From: Lutibacter sp.
GTDB taxonomy: Bacteria; Bacteroidota; Bacteroidia; Flavobacteriales; Flavobacteriaceae
Direction of reading: 5' to 3'
Length of the DNA stretch: 52,224 nt
NCBI RefSeq assembly: GCF_016342705.1
Contig: NZ_JAEINV010000021.1
Span: 1 to 52,224 of the forward strand
Both the position numbers and the translations under genes were made by a program. Below, one piece after another: positions 34,301 through 39,982 of the stretch. Position 1 is the first letter of the stretch, and every line of letters starts with the position of its first letter. Under the pieces are notes generated by a model. It did not search any database, was not told the DNA's origin, and saw only the letters and a list, made by a program, of their open reading frames with translations.

Positions 34301-34501
34301 AATAATAAATTAGCGCATTTAAATTCATTAAGTTCTATAGGAGATTTTAAACCAACAGACCAATCGGTTGAATTTAAAAATGAAATCACTAAATTAATAG
34401 ATGTTGAATTGTCTAAAATTTATGACATTTTTGAAAATGATGTAAAATCACTCAATAAAAAAGTAAGAGAAAGTGATATTGAGTTGATAAATTTAGATTA
34501 A
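31394..34501 (+). CDS. Large secreted BNR/Vps10-like beta-propeller protein
   Basis: The 1035-aa protein has a Sec signal peptide (about residues 1-21, hydrophobic run ending VNAQ). It then has many BNR/Asp-box repeats of the form S/T-x-D-x-G-x-T/N-W: TTDAGNTW, SVDAGKTW, SVDGGKNW, STDEGENW, SLDAGKTW, SFDAGENW, TKDGGKNW, TEDYGKSW and FDDGLNW. These indicate a sortilin/Vps10 or sialidase-like propeller over about residues 30-730. The C-terminal part (about 740-1035) includes an Ig-like segment with GNYKVKLSVNEE and a helical tail. Annotated relatives are often called glycosyl hydrolases, but no catalytic residues can be assigned. No T9SS sorting domain is evident, so it is probably periplasmic or surface-associated. 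Confidence 0.85.
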   Translation: MKKYLFLICCFFFLSVHKVNAQKIVTKFSEEFYKSIQWRNIGPFRGGRSAAVTGVSDKANLYYFGSTGGGVWKTTDAGNTWSNISDGFFGGSVGAIAVSESDNNVIYVGNGEVTVRGNVSSGDGMWKSVDAGKTWKHIGLEKSRHIPRVRVHPKNSDIVFAAVLGDLYKSSEERGIYKSVDGGKNWKKVLFSNSDAGAVDLIINPTNPRILYASTWNVRRTPYSLSSGGDGSAIWKSTDEGENWVNISTNEGLPKGIWGISGIAVSPLNSDIIWALIENNDGGVYKSLDAGKTWKLVNSDRALRQRAWYYTRIYADTQDENTVYVVNVSYHQSKDGGTTFKSFNAPHGDHHDLWIAPEDNQRMIIADDGGAQISFDAGENWSTMMNQPTAQFYRVVTDNYFPYRIYGAQQDNSTVRISHRTNSGTISESDWQSTAGGESAHITVDPLNNDIVYGGSYGGLLTRVNHKTDESRVINVWPDDPMGHGAEDMKYRFQWNYPIFFSPHNKKKLYTASNHLHVTYNEGQSFEVISPDLTRNDPKTLGVSGGPITKDNTGVEYYGTIFAAVESPFEENLIWTGSDDGLVHITKDGGKNWENVTPKKMPEWMLINCIEVDPFIAGGAYIVGTRYKMGDYAPYIYKTEDYGKSWKLLINGMASEHFTRALRSDPNRKGLLYAGTENGMYITFDDGLNWSPFQLNLPIVPITDLTIKNNNLIAATQGRSFWLIDDLTPLHQINTEIISKEAFLYKPMDSYRMGGSSRMSKTAGQNHPGGVLINYYVKNVSEKDTISLAFFEADGKHIKTFSTNPDEDQNEEKLKVEKGSNVFNWDMQYPDAEKIKGMILWWASLNGPKALPGNYKVKLSVNEEIVSEQQFTLLKDPRSSATDNDLQKQFNFIIEIQEKLTEIHKTLKNITIVKTQIEQLKKSISDKEKNKEIIEFADTIVKNLTTYENELYQTKSKSNQDPLNFPIKLNNKLAHLNSLSSIGDFKPTDQSVEFKNEITKLIDVELSKIYDIFENDVKSLNKKVRESDIELINLD

Positions 34502-34530
34502 TAAAAGAAGTTGTTTTAAAATAATATTTT

Positions 34531-34610
34531 CGTTAACCCGAACTTGATTCAAATTCTCATAATGTTTAAAAATCAATGTAATGAGATTCTGAATCAAGTT
34601 CAGAATGACG
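34531..34610. repeat. 80-bp imperfect palindromic repeat
   Basis: The left arm (34531-34560, core GAACTTGATTCA) is largely complementary to the right arm (34581-34610, core TGAATCAAGTTC), matching at 24 of 30 positions around a 20-nt loop. It lies between two converging gene ends and could stop transcription from both. The form resembles a palindromic element I recall as frequent in Bacteroidota intergenic regions. Confidence 0.7.
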
Positions 34611-34622
34611 TTTTATTTTGTA

Positions 34623-34862
34623 TTATTTTTTTATAAACTTATACCACCCAGCCATAAAAACTCCATAAAATGCTGACATAAAACCAATTCGTTTTACAAA
34701 ATATTGCCATTTTCCATCTGAAAAAACTTGTTCTGCCATTACTGAAAAACTCATATTTTTTAAAACAGAAAAGCCCACTTCAAAAACAGTAACCAACACC
34801 AAAAAAACAATTGCAAACCTAATTGCTATTTTAAAAAACGGTTGTGATTTATATTTATTCAT
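34623..34862 (-). CDS. Small two-helix membrane protein, unknown function
   Basis: The 79-aa product has two hydrophobic segments, about residues 10-34 (FKIAIRFAIVFLVLVTVFEVGF in parts) and 56-73 (KRIGFMSAFYGVFMAGWY), with positive residues at both ends. I do not recognise a family. Its ATG immediately follows the stop codon of the upstream MazG-like gene with no spacer, so it is surely cotranscribed and possibly translationally coupled. The palindromic repeat lies just downstream. Normal codon use supports it being a real gene. Confidence 0.72.
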   Translation of the reverse strand: MNKYKSQPFFKIAIRFAIVFLVLVTVFEVGFSVLKNMSFSVMAEQVFSDGKWQYFVKRIGFMSAFYGVFMAGWYKFIKK

Positions 34863-35189
34863 TTATTTTAATTTTTCATTATTTTGATGACGATCGTGAT
34901 CGCGTTTTGTTTTTACATCCATTTTCTTATCAAAAGCGGCTTGTAAATCTATTCCTGTTTGGTTTGCTAAACATAAAACAACAAAAACAACGTCGGCTAA
35001 TTCTTCTCCTAAATCTTTATTTTTATCACTTTCTTTTTCGCTTTGTTCACCGTAACGTCTTGCAATAATACGAGCAACTTCACCAACTTCTTCGGTTAAT
35101 TGCGCCATATTTGTTAATTCATTAAAATATCGAACTCCATGTTCTTTTATCCAAGTATCAACAACTAATTGTCCATTTTTTAAATCCAT
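34863..35189 (-). CDS. MazG-like nucleotide pyrophosphohydrolase
   Basis: The 108-aa helical protein has the MazG metal-binding pattern: LTEEVGEVARIIARRYGE (EExxE-like, near residues 31-48) and LGEELADVVFVVLCLANQTGID (ExxxD, near 61-82). It therefore probably hydrolyses non-canonical or damaged nucleotides to monophosphates. It is distinct from the longer MazG-like protein encoded near 6 kb. A -7 box lies 19 bp upstream, and the small membrane protein gene follows without spacer. Confidence 0.9.
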   Translation of the reverse strand: MDLKNGQLVVDTWIKEHGVRYFNELTNMAQLTEEVGEVARIIARRYGEQSEKESDKNKDLGEELADVVFVVLCLANQTGIDLQAAFDKKMDVKTKRDHDRHQNNEKLK

Positions 35190-35208
35190 TTTTCTAACTT
35201 TTAAAGTT

Positions 35209-35216
35209 CAAATATA
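35209..35216 (-). promoter_or_regulatory. -7 promoter element for the MazG-like gene
   Basis: The minus strand reads TATATTTG, an exact match 19 bp before the ATG. It separates this two-gene unit from aat. No TTG is seen at -33. Confidence 0.55.
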
Positions 35217-35232
35217 CTGAACTAATCATACT

Positions 35233-35868
35233 TTATTCTTTTAAATATTCCAAAAAGTCTACTCTTGAAATTTCACGGGCGCCCAAACTATCTAAATGAT
35301 TATTATACACTTGGCAGTCTAACAATTTGTAATTTTCCTTTTCTAATTTTTGAACCAAATAAATAAATGCCAATTTTGATGTATTGCTTACTTTACTGAA
35401 CATACTTTCTCCACAAAAAACGTGACCTAAATCTATTCCGTATAAACCGCCAACCAACTCATCTTCAAGCCAAACTTCTACAGATTTTGCAACGCCTAAT
35501 TTATGTAATTCCAAATAAGCCTTTTCCATTTTACTGGTTATCCAAGTTCCACCCTGTCCATCTCTATAAATATTTTTACAATTTGAAATTACGTCACCAA
35601 AATTCTGATTATATGTAATTTTAAATTCATCTTTTTTGAGAATTTGGCGCATACTTTTTGAAATTTTTAATTCGTTTGGAAACAACACCATTCTTTCTTT
35701 TGGGCTATACCAAATAATTGGTTCGCCCTCATTATACCAAGGAAAAATTCCACTTTTATAAGCTAACAATAATCTTTCAACAGATAAATCACCTCCAATT
35801 GCCAAAATACCATCTTTATTGGCTAAATGAACTGGCGGAAAAATTATTTCTTTTGGAAGTAAATACAC
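35233..35868 (-). CDS. aat: Leucyl/phenylalanyl-tRNA--protein transferase
   Basis: Aat adds Leu or Phe from aminoacyl-tRNA to N-terminal Lys or Arg of proteins, marking them for ClpS/ClpAP degradation. The 211-aa protein matches the family: FPPVHLANKDGILAIGGDLS, LLLAYKSGIFPWYNEGEPIIWYSP, GTWITSKMEKAYLELHKLGVAKSVEVW, and GGLYGIDLGHVFCGESMFS (in parts). The start is GTG, placed directly before YLLPKEIIFPP where homologues begin, with an exact -7 box 18 bp upstream. Its neighbours on this strand have separate promoters. Confidence 0.96.
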   Translation of the reverse strand: MYLLPKEIIFPPVHLANKDGILAIGGDLSVERLLLAYKSGIFPWYNEGEPIIWYSPKERMVLFPNELKISKSMRQILKKDEFKITYNQNFGDVISNCKNIYRDGQGGTWITSKMEKAYLELHKLGVAKSVEVWLEDELVGGLYGIDLGHVFCGESMFSKVSNTSKLAFIYLVQKLEKENYKLLDCQVYNNHLDSLGAREISRVDFLEYLKE

Positions 35869-35886
35869 TTTTAACTATTTTTTTTA

Positions 35887-35894
35887 CAAATATA
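35887..35894 (-). promoter_or_regulatory. -7 promoter element for aat
   Basis: The minus strand reads TATATTTG, an exact match just upstream of the GTG start. It lies directly after the terminator of the preceding DUF3127 gene. Confidence 0.55.
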
Positions 35895-35901
35895 CTGAAA
35901 C

Positions 35902-35935
35902 AAAAAAAGAGAAAAACCGAAGCTTTTCTCTTTTT
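35902..35935 (-). terminator. Intrinsic terminator after the DUF3127 gene
   Basis: On the minus strand, AAAAAGAGAAAA and TTTTCTCTTTTT enclose an 8-nt GC-rich loop, followed by further T. It separates the flavin reductase-DUF3127 unit from aat. Confidence 0.85.
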
Positions 35936-35957
35936 AAATTATTTTAATTACCTGAAA

Positions 35958-36329
35958 TTAAAAAGGTAAATCATCTGGTTCGTTATCATCAACATCTGAT
36001 GTAGTTTTAAAACTTTCAATTGGTGCAGATGGCGCTCCTTCACCACCTTCTAATTGAGCAGCTTCAACTCTCCATCCTTGAATTGAGTTAAAATAAACAG
36101 CTTCACCTTGTGGGTTTATCCATTCTCTACCTCTTAAATTAATAGAAACTTTTACATCTTGCCCTACTTTGTAATTATTTAATAAATCACATTTATCTTG
36201 TACAAATTCCACCATTAACATTTGTGGATATTGTTCATTTGTAGTAACAACCATTTCTCTTTTTCTAAAACCACTTGCTCCAAAAGTTTTAGTTTCATCA
36301 ATTTTTTTAATTTTTCCTGTAATTTCCAT
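35958..36329 (-). CDS. DUF3127 protein, OB-fold-like with an SSB-type C-terminal tail
   Basis: The 123-aa protein belongs to DUF3127. Residues 1-95 read like an OB-fold single-strand-binding protein: MEITGKIKKIDETKTF, FRKREMVVTTNE, DVKVSINLRGREWINPQGE and YFNSIQGWRVEA resemble the SSB strand pattern (GRxxxRxWxxxxGxxxY). A low-complexity linker leads to an acidic tail DDNEPDDLPF that matches the SSB C-terminal tip used to recruit repair proteins. It may therefore bind nucleic acid and partner proteins, but this is inferred. The frame is open 11 codons further upstream into the preceding gene. I chose the ATG 8 bp after the flavin reductase stop, where the SSB-like fold begins. Confidence 0.88.
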   Translation of the reverse strand: MEITGKIKKIDETKTFGASGFRKREMVVTTNEQYPQMLMVEFVQDKCDLLNNYKVGQDVKVSINLRGREWINPQGEAVYFNSIQGWRVEAAQLEGGEGAPSAPIESFKTTSDVDDNEPDDLPF

Positions 36330-36337
36330 TTTTCTAA

Positions 36338-37198
36338 TTATTTCATTAAAAGTGCTTTCCAAGCACTAACAACATCATTTTTTTCTAAAAGTGATTTCAC
36401 AAATGTATGTTTTTTTAAAGAATCAATCCCAATAAATTGGGCATGTTCTTTTGCAAACTTATTAACATCTTCATCTGTGGGTATTGCTTCAACATTTCCT
36501 AACAAACCTAAATCATTTCCAGATAAAATCGTACTTTCCCTATATTCTATAGGAATAGCATCAACTCCAACTCCTAATGTTGACAATGGTTTTGGAATTT
36601 CAAAAAAACCTTCTTTTGCTCTTGAATAGTAATTTCCACCAGCTCTAGCAACTAAATCTAGTTTATGTTGATTAATTGCTCCTTTATCATCTAAATATTT
36701 TTCATTAATATGAATTTTAACAACTTCACAAATAACCAAATTTCCAGCGCCACCTTCAGTTCCAAGTTCAATAATATTATTCACTTTACATTCTAGTTGA
36801 ATGGGAGATTCACCTACTCTAAAAGGCTTCACTTTTTCTGATGAAACCATAGTAAATCCCGCTTTTTTAAACTCATTTACACTTTTATCATATTCTGTAC
36901 TTGAAAGCGACATTTGCTGAACCATATCAAAATTTACAGTGTTTATGACAACTTCTTTAACGTTTTTCACATTTTCTAACGTGTGTTTTGTGGTATTATC
37001 ACGCACTCTTCTGGCTGGAGAAAATATTAAAATTGGTGGCTGCGTACTAAACATATTAAAAAAACTAAAAGGCGATAAATTCGGATTTCCATTTTCGTCA
37101 ATAGTACTTGCAAAAGCAATTGGCCTGGGTGCAACTGCACACTGTAAATAAGTTTGTAATTTTTCTACAGAAATCTCTGAAGGATTGATACTTAACAT
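36338..37198 (-). CDS. Flavin reductase family protein (FMN-binding)
   Basis: The 286-aa protein has the split-barrel flavin reductase fold: AVAPRPIAFASTIDENGNPNLSPFSFFNMFS (FMN-binding region, about residues 21-51), PARRVRDNTTKHTLENVK, EVVINTVNFDMVQQM, and ESPIQLECKVNNIIELG (in parts). Relatives reduce FMN or use it as a bound cofactor, and the electron donor is unknown. The frame could begin at TTG 37216, but that codon lies within an exact -7 box, so the ATG at 37198 is chosen. It is the first gene of a two-gene unit with DUF3127. Confidence 0.88.
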   Translation of the reverse strand: MLSINPSEISVEKLQTYLQCAVAPRPIAFASTIDENGNPNLSPFSFFNMFSTQPPILIFSPARRVRDNTTKHTLENVKNVKEVVINTVNFDMVQQMSLSSTEYDKSVNEFKKAGFTMVSSEKVKPFRVGESPIQLECKVNNIIELGTEGGAGNLVICEVVKIHINEKYLDDKGAINQHKLDLVARAGGNYYSRAKEGFFEIPKPLSTLGVGVDAIPIEYRESTILSGNDLGLLGNVEAIPTDEDVNKFAKEHAQFIGIDSLKKHTFVKSLLEKNDVVSAWKALLMK

Positions 37199-37213
37199 TT
37201 TTTTGATTTTTAA

Positions 37214-37221
37214 CAAATGTA
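37214..37221 (-). promoter_or_regulatory. -7 promoter element for the flavin reductase gene
   Basis: The minus strand reads TACATTTG, an exact match 15 bp before the chosen ATG. Its overlap with the upstream TTG rules out the longer frame. Confidence 0.58.
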
Positions 37222-37279
37222 ATTATTTCAACTTTAAAATAATATCGATTTAAATTTTAAGTTATTAGTACATATATTT

Positions 37280-37287
37280 TATATTTG
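37280..37287 (+). promoter_or_regulatory. -7 promoter element abutting the histidine kinase start
   Basis: TATATTTG is an exact match only 4 bp before the ATG, so the transcript would start at or next to the start codon (leaderless). No TTG is seen at -33. Confidence 0.45.
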
Positions 37288-37291
37288 AATA

Positions 37292-38440
37292 ATGGCTTCA
37301 CAAAAAAACATACAACTTATTAGATGGGCAGTAATTATAGTTTCATTTATAATTGTTGCTTCTATTTTATGGAATACGTATGATTTCTTTCAGAAATTTA
37401 AAAATGAAGAAAGAGCTAAAATGGAAATATTAGCTGGCGCTTATGAACGTTCTAGTAGTGCAGATTTAAATGCTGATTTTTCATTAGAAGATAAAATTAT
37501 TGGGAAAAACCATAATATCCCTATGATTATTACCAATGAAAAGGATAGTATTACGGCTTGGGCTAATTTAGACTCCATAAAAACATTAAAAAGTGTTTAT
37601 TTGCACAATGAATTAGATATTATGAAAAATCAAAATCTTCCAATTTTGGTAAGCCATAAAAGAAGTAATGTAAAACAATTTATTTATTATAGAGATTCTG
37701 ATTTATTAACAAAACTCAAATATTACCCTATTGCATTAATTCTTATACTAATTTTATTTGCCAGTGTTATATTTTTATTTTTTAAATCGAACAAAGTTGC
37801 CGAGCAAAATAAACTTTGGACAGGAATGGCAAAAGAAACGGCACATCAAATTGGAACTCCTTTATCTTCTTTAATGGGTTGGGTTGAAATTTTAAGATTA
37901 GAAAATACCGATGAAAATACAGTTGCTGAAATTGAAAAAGATGTTGTTAGATTAAATACAATTGCCGAACGTTTTTCTAAAATAGGTTCAAATCCTATTC
38001 TAAAAAAGCACAATATTATTGAAGCAACAGAAAACTCATTTTTATATTTACAATCTCGCAGTTCTAAACAAGTTGAATTTATATTCAATTCTTTAAACAA
38101 CAATATATCCGTGCAATTAAATTTACAATTGTATAGTTGGGTAATTGAAAACTTGGTGAAAAATGCAATTGATGCCATGGAAGGAAAAGGTAAAATTTCC
38201 CTTTCTATAACAGAAAATGATAAAAACGTTTTTATATTAATTTCTGATAACGGCAAAGGAATACCAAAACATTTGCAACAAAAAATATTTACCCCTGGTT
38301 TTACCACAAAAAAACGCGGTTGGGGATTGGGATTATCTTTAGCCAAACGTATTATTGAAGATTACCATAATGGTAAAATAAACGTACATAAATCGGAAAT
38401 TGGGAAAGGAACGTCCTTCTTGGTTTCTTTAAAAAAATAG
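37292..38440 (+). CDS. Sensor histidine kinase
   Basis: The 382-aa membrane kinase has two transmembrane segments (about residues 12-28 and 145-164) enclosing a periplasmic sensor region of about 115 aa. A cytoplasmic kinase core follows: H-box MAKETAHQIGTPLSSL with the phosphorylated His at 185, N-box VIENLVKNAIDAMEG (near 285), G1 box LISDNGKGIP, F-box IFTPGFTTK and G2 box GWGLGLSLAKRII. No HAMP domain is obvious. No response regulator gene is adjacent, so it is an orphan kinase in this window. It converges with the HIT gene, 1 bp away. Confidence 0.93.
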   Translation: MASQKNIQLIRWAVIIVSFIIVASILWNTYDFFQKFKNEERAKMEILAGAYERSSSADLNADFSLEDKIIGKNHNIPMIITNEKDSITAWANLDSIKTLKSVYLHNELDIMKNQNLPILVSHKRSNVKQFIYYRDSDLLTKLKYYPIALILILILFASVIFLFFKSNKVAEQNKLWTGMAKETAHQIGTPLSSLMGWVEILRLENTDENTVAEIEKDVVRLNTIAERFSKIGSNPILKKHNIIEATENSFLYLQSRSSKQVEFIFNSLNNNISVQLNLQLYSWVIENLVKNAIDAMEGKGKISLSITENDKNVFILISDNGKGIPKHLQQKIFTPGFTTKKRGWGLGLSLAKRIIEDYHNGKINVHKSEIGKGTSFLVSLKK

Positions 38441-38441
38441 T

Positions 38442-38831
38442 CTATAAATTATCTGAAATAGCTTTTGCAATAGCAACAAACTCTTCTGAATCCAATTTTA
38501 CTTTTTTATTAAATTGAATATCTTCCATTGCTTGTAAAGGAATTAAATGAACGTGTACGTGCGGAACTTCTAAACCAATTACAGCCATCCCAATTCTTTT
38601 ACAAGGAACCGCTTTTTCTAAGGCAATTGCAATTTTACGAGAGTAACTCATTAATGAGTTGTACACATCTTCTTCTAATTCAAACAACTTATTTACCTCC
38701 ATTTTTGGCACAACCAATGTATGCCCTTTTGCATTTGGATTGATATCTAAAAAAACAAAAAAATCATCGTTTTCTGTTATTTTATAAGAAGGAATTTCTC
38801 CACTAATAATTTTGGTGAATATTGAGCTCAT
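38442..38831 (-). CDS. HIT family nucleotide-binding hydrolase
   Basis: The 129-aa protein carries the histidine-triad motif HVHVHLIP (HxHxHxx, near residues 91-98), where the middle His is the nucleophile. FTKIISGEIPSYKI at the N-terminus and ININPNAKGHTLVVPK-type strand patterns (here FLDINPNAKGHTLVVPK) complete the Hint-like fold. These enzymes cleave AMP or other groups from nucleotide-lysine or nucleotide-phosphoramidate compounds. It has a full-consensus promoter embedded in the greA terminator. Confidence 0.94.
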   Translation of the reverse strand: MSSIFTKIISGEIPSYKITENDDFFVFLDINPNAKGHTLVVPKMEVNKLFELEEDVYNSLMSYSRKIAIALEKAVPCKRIGMAVIGLEVPHVHVHLIPLQAMEDIQFNKKVKLDSEEFVAIAKAISDNL

Positions 38832-38845
38832 ACGTTATTTTTTAT

Positions 38846-38875
38846 CAAAAATAAGAAACCCTTTTCAATTCGCAA
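38846..38875 (-). promoter_or_regulatory. Promoter of the HIT gene, embedded in the greA terminator
   Basis: On the minus strand, TTG (38875-38873), exactly 19 bp, then TATTTTTG (38853-38846) is a perfect consensus match. The TTG lies in the loop of the greA terminator hairpin and the -7 box in its T-rich tail. The ATG lies 14 bp downstream. Confidence 0.82.
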
Positions 38876-38890
38876 ACTGAAAAGGGTTTC
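38855..38890 (-). terminator. Intrinsic terminator of greA
   Basis: A 13-bp perfect stem (GAAACCCTTTTCA with its complement, 10-nt loop) is followed on the minus strand by TTATTTTTG. It lies 22 bp after the greA stop and overlaps the HIT promoter. Confidence 0.82.
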
Positions 38891-38911
38891 ATTAAATGCT
38901 TTTCATTAATA

Positions 38912-39385
38912 TTATCTTGAAATCTCTAAAACTTCAAAAGTCATAACACCATTTGGCACTTGAATTTCGGCAACGTCTCCAACTTTCTTTCCTAATAATC
39001 CTTTTCCAATAGGTGAATTAACCGATAATTTTCCTTCTTTTATATTTGTTTCAGAATCTGCAACTAACGTGTATTTAAACTCCATGTTATTGGCAGTATT
39101 CTTAATTTTAACAATTGAATGAATTAATATTTTTGAAGTGTCTAATAACGATTCATCAATAACTCTGGCGTTAGAAACAACTTCTTTTAACTTAGCTATT
39201 TTTAATTCTAAAAGCGATTGTTCTTCTTTTGCAGCATGGTATTCAGCATTTTCACTTAAATCTCCTTTATCTCTTGCCTCAGCAATATCATTACTAACTC
39301 TTGGACGCTCCACATGTTCTAAAAAATCCAATTCTTCTTTTAGTTTTTTCAATCCTTCTTCTGTGTAATACGAAATTTTACTCAT
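38912..39385 (-). CDS. greA: Transcription elongation factor GreA
   Basis: GreA rescues backtracked RNA polymerase by stimulating transcript cleavage. The 157-aa protein has the N-terminal coiled coil with the family-typical tip EARDKGDLSENAEYHAAKEEQ (in parts; the acidic tip residues Asp and Glu lie near 39-43) and the C-terminal FKBP-like domain with SPIGKGLLGKKVGDVAEIQVPNG. The length is normal. Its promoter is one of the best in the window, and a hairpin with a U-run lies in its leader. Its own terminator contains the promoter of the downstream HIT gene. Confidence 0.97.
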   Translation of the reverse strand: MSKISYYTEEGLKKLKEELDFLEHVERPRVSNDIAEARDKGDLSENAEYHAAKEEQSLLELKIAKLKEVVSNARVIDESLLDTSKILIHSIVKIKNTANNMEFKYTLVADSETNIKEGKLSVNSPIGKGLLGKKVGDVAEIQVPNGVMTFEVLEISR

Positions 39386-39405
39386 AAATAATTAATTTTT
39401 TAAGA

Positions 39406-39443
39406 CAAAAAAATCTCAAAACTGTCACCCAGCATGAGATTCT
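39406..39443 (-). promoter_or_regulatory. Possible attenuator hairpin in the greA leader
   Basis: On the minus strand the predicted transcript begins with AGAATCTCA, which pairs with TGAGATTTT (one G-U pair), an inner CTG/CAG helix lying between. A run of seven T follows, about 22 bp before the greA ATG. This has the form of a weak intrinsic terminator. E. coli greA also has a leader terminator, giving GraL RNAs, but similarity in function is only inferred. Confidence 0.45.
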
Positions 39444-39446
39444 ACA

Positions 39447-39475
39447 CAAATGTACAAAATATTTGTAAATTGCAA
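39447..39475 (-). promoter_or_regulatory. Promoter of greA
   Basis: On the minus strand, TTG (39475-39473), 18 bp and TACATTTG (39454-39447) match the consensus exactly. The predicted start is near 39440, leaving a leader of about 55 nt. Confidence 0.8.
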
Positions 39476-39505
39476 ACGTTTACTATTAAACTTGATATTA
39501 CAACT

Positions 39506-39934
39506 ATGCAAAAGCTATTTTTATTGTTAATTTTAGTTGCTTTTTTTTCTTGTGAAAAAAACAATACCGATGATTTTCTACCAACCACCAGTGTAGATGT
39601 AACTCTTAATTTAAATTTACCACAATATCAAGACCTTTTAATACCAACGGGCTGGGTTTATATTGAAAAAGGAGCTAATAAAGGACTTCAAGGAATATTA
39701 ATACAAAATACCGGTTTAACACCAAAGTATAAAGCCTTTGAAAGAGCTTGTCCTAATAACGATTGTAATTCTCCAATGACTTTTGATGGCAGCTTAAAAA
39801 TGAAATGTAGTTGTGATCAAAGTGAGTACAGTATTATTGATGGAGCGCCTCAAACTTCTGGAAATTCACATTTTGCCAGAGAATACAGAGTATTGGTTTT
39901 AAATAGTTCAACCATAAATATTACCAATTATTAA
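39506..39934 (+). CDS. Rieske-like lipoprotein lacking the usual His ligands
   Basis: The 142-aa protein starts with a lipoprotein signal (LLLILVAFFSCEKN, Cys near residue 16). The mature domain has the order expected of a small Rieske fold: GWVYIEKGANKGLQGILIQNT, then ERACPNNDCNSPM, KMKCSCDQSEYSIIDG and a final strand. Where a true Rieske protein has CxH and CxxH cluster motifs, this one has CPNNDC and CSC without the histidines, so a normal [2Fe-2S] Rieske cluster is unlikely. The frame opens 24 codons earlier at 39434, but that N-terminus lacks a signal, so the ATG directly before QKLFLLL is chosen. Confidence 0.75.
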   Translation: MQKLFLLLILVAFFSCEKNNTDDFLPTTSVDVTLNLNLPQYQDLLIPTGWVYIEKGANKGLQGILIQNTGLTPKYKAFERACPNNDCNSPMTFDGSLKMKCSCDQSEYSIIDGAPQTSGNSHFAREYRVLVLNSSTINITNY

Positions 39935-39957
39935 GTTACTATTTAAAAACAGATTAC

Positions 39958-39965
39958 TATTTTTG
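39958..39965 (+). promoter_or_regulatory. -7 promoter element for purK
   Basis: TATTTTTG is an exact match 17 bp before the GTG start. No TTG is seen at -33. Confidence 0.55.
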
Positions 39966-39982
39966 TCCGAAACCTTTAAAAA

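Noticed and set aside
39434..39505. Longer N-terminus for the Rieske-like lipoprotein
   Set aside because: It would bury the lipoprotein signal, and it overlaps the greA promoter on the other strand.
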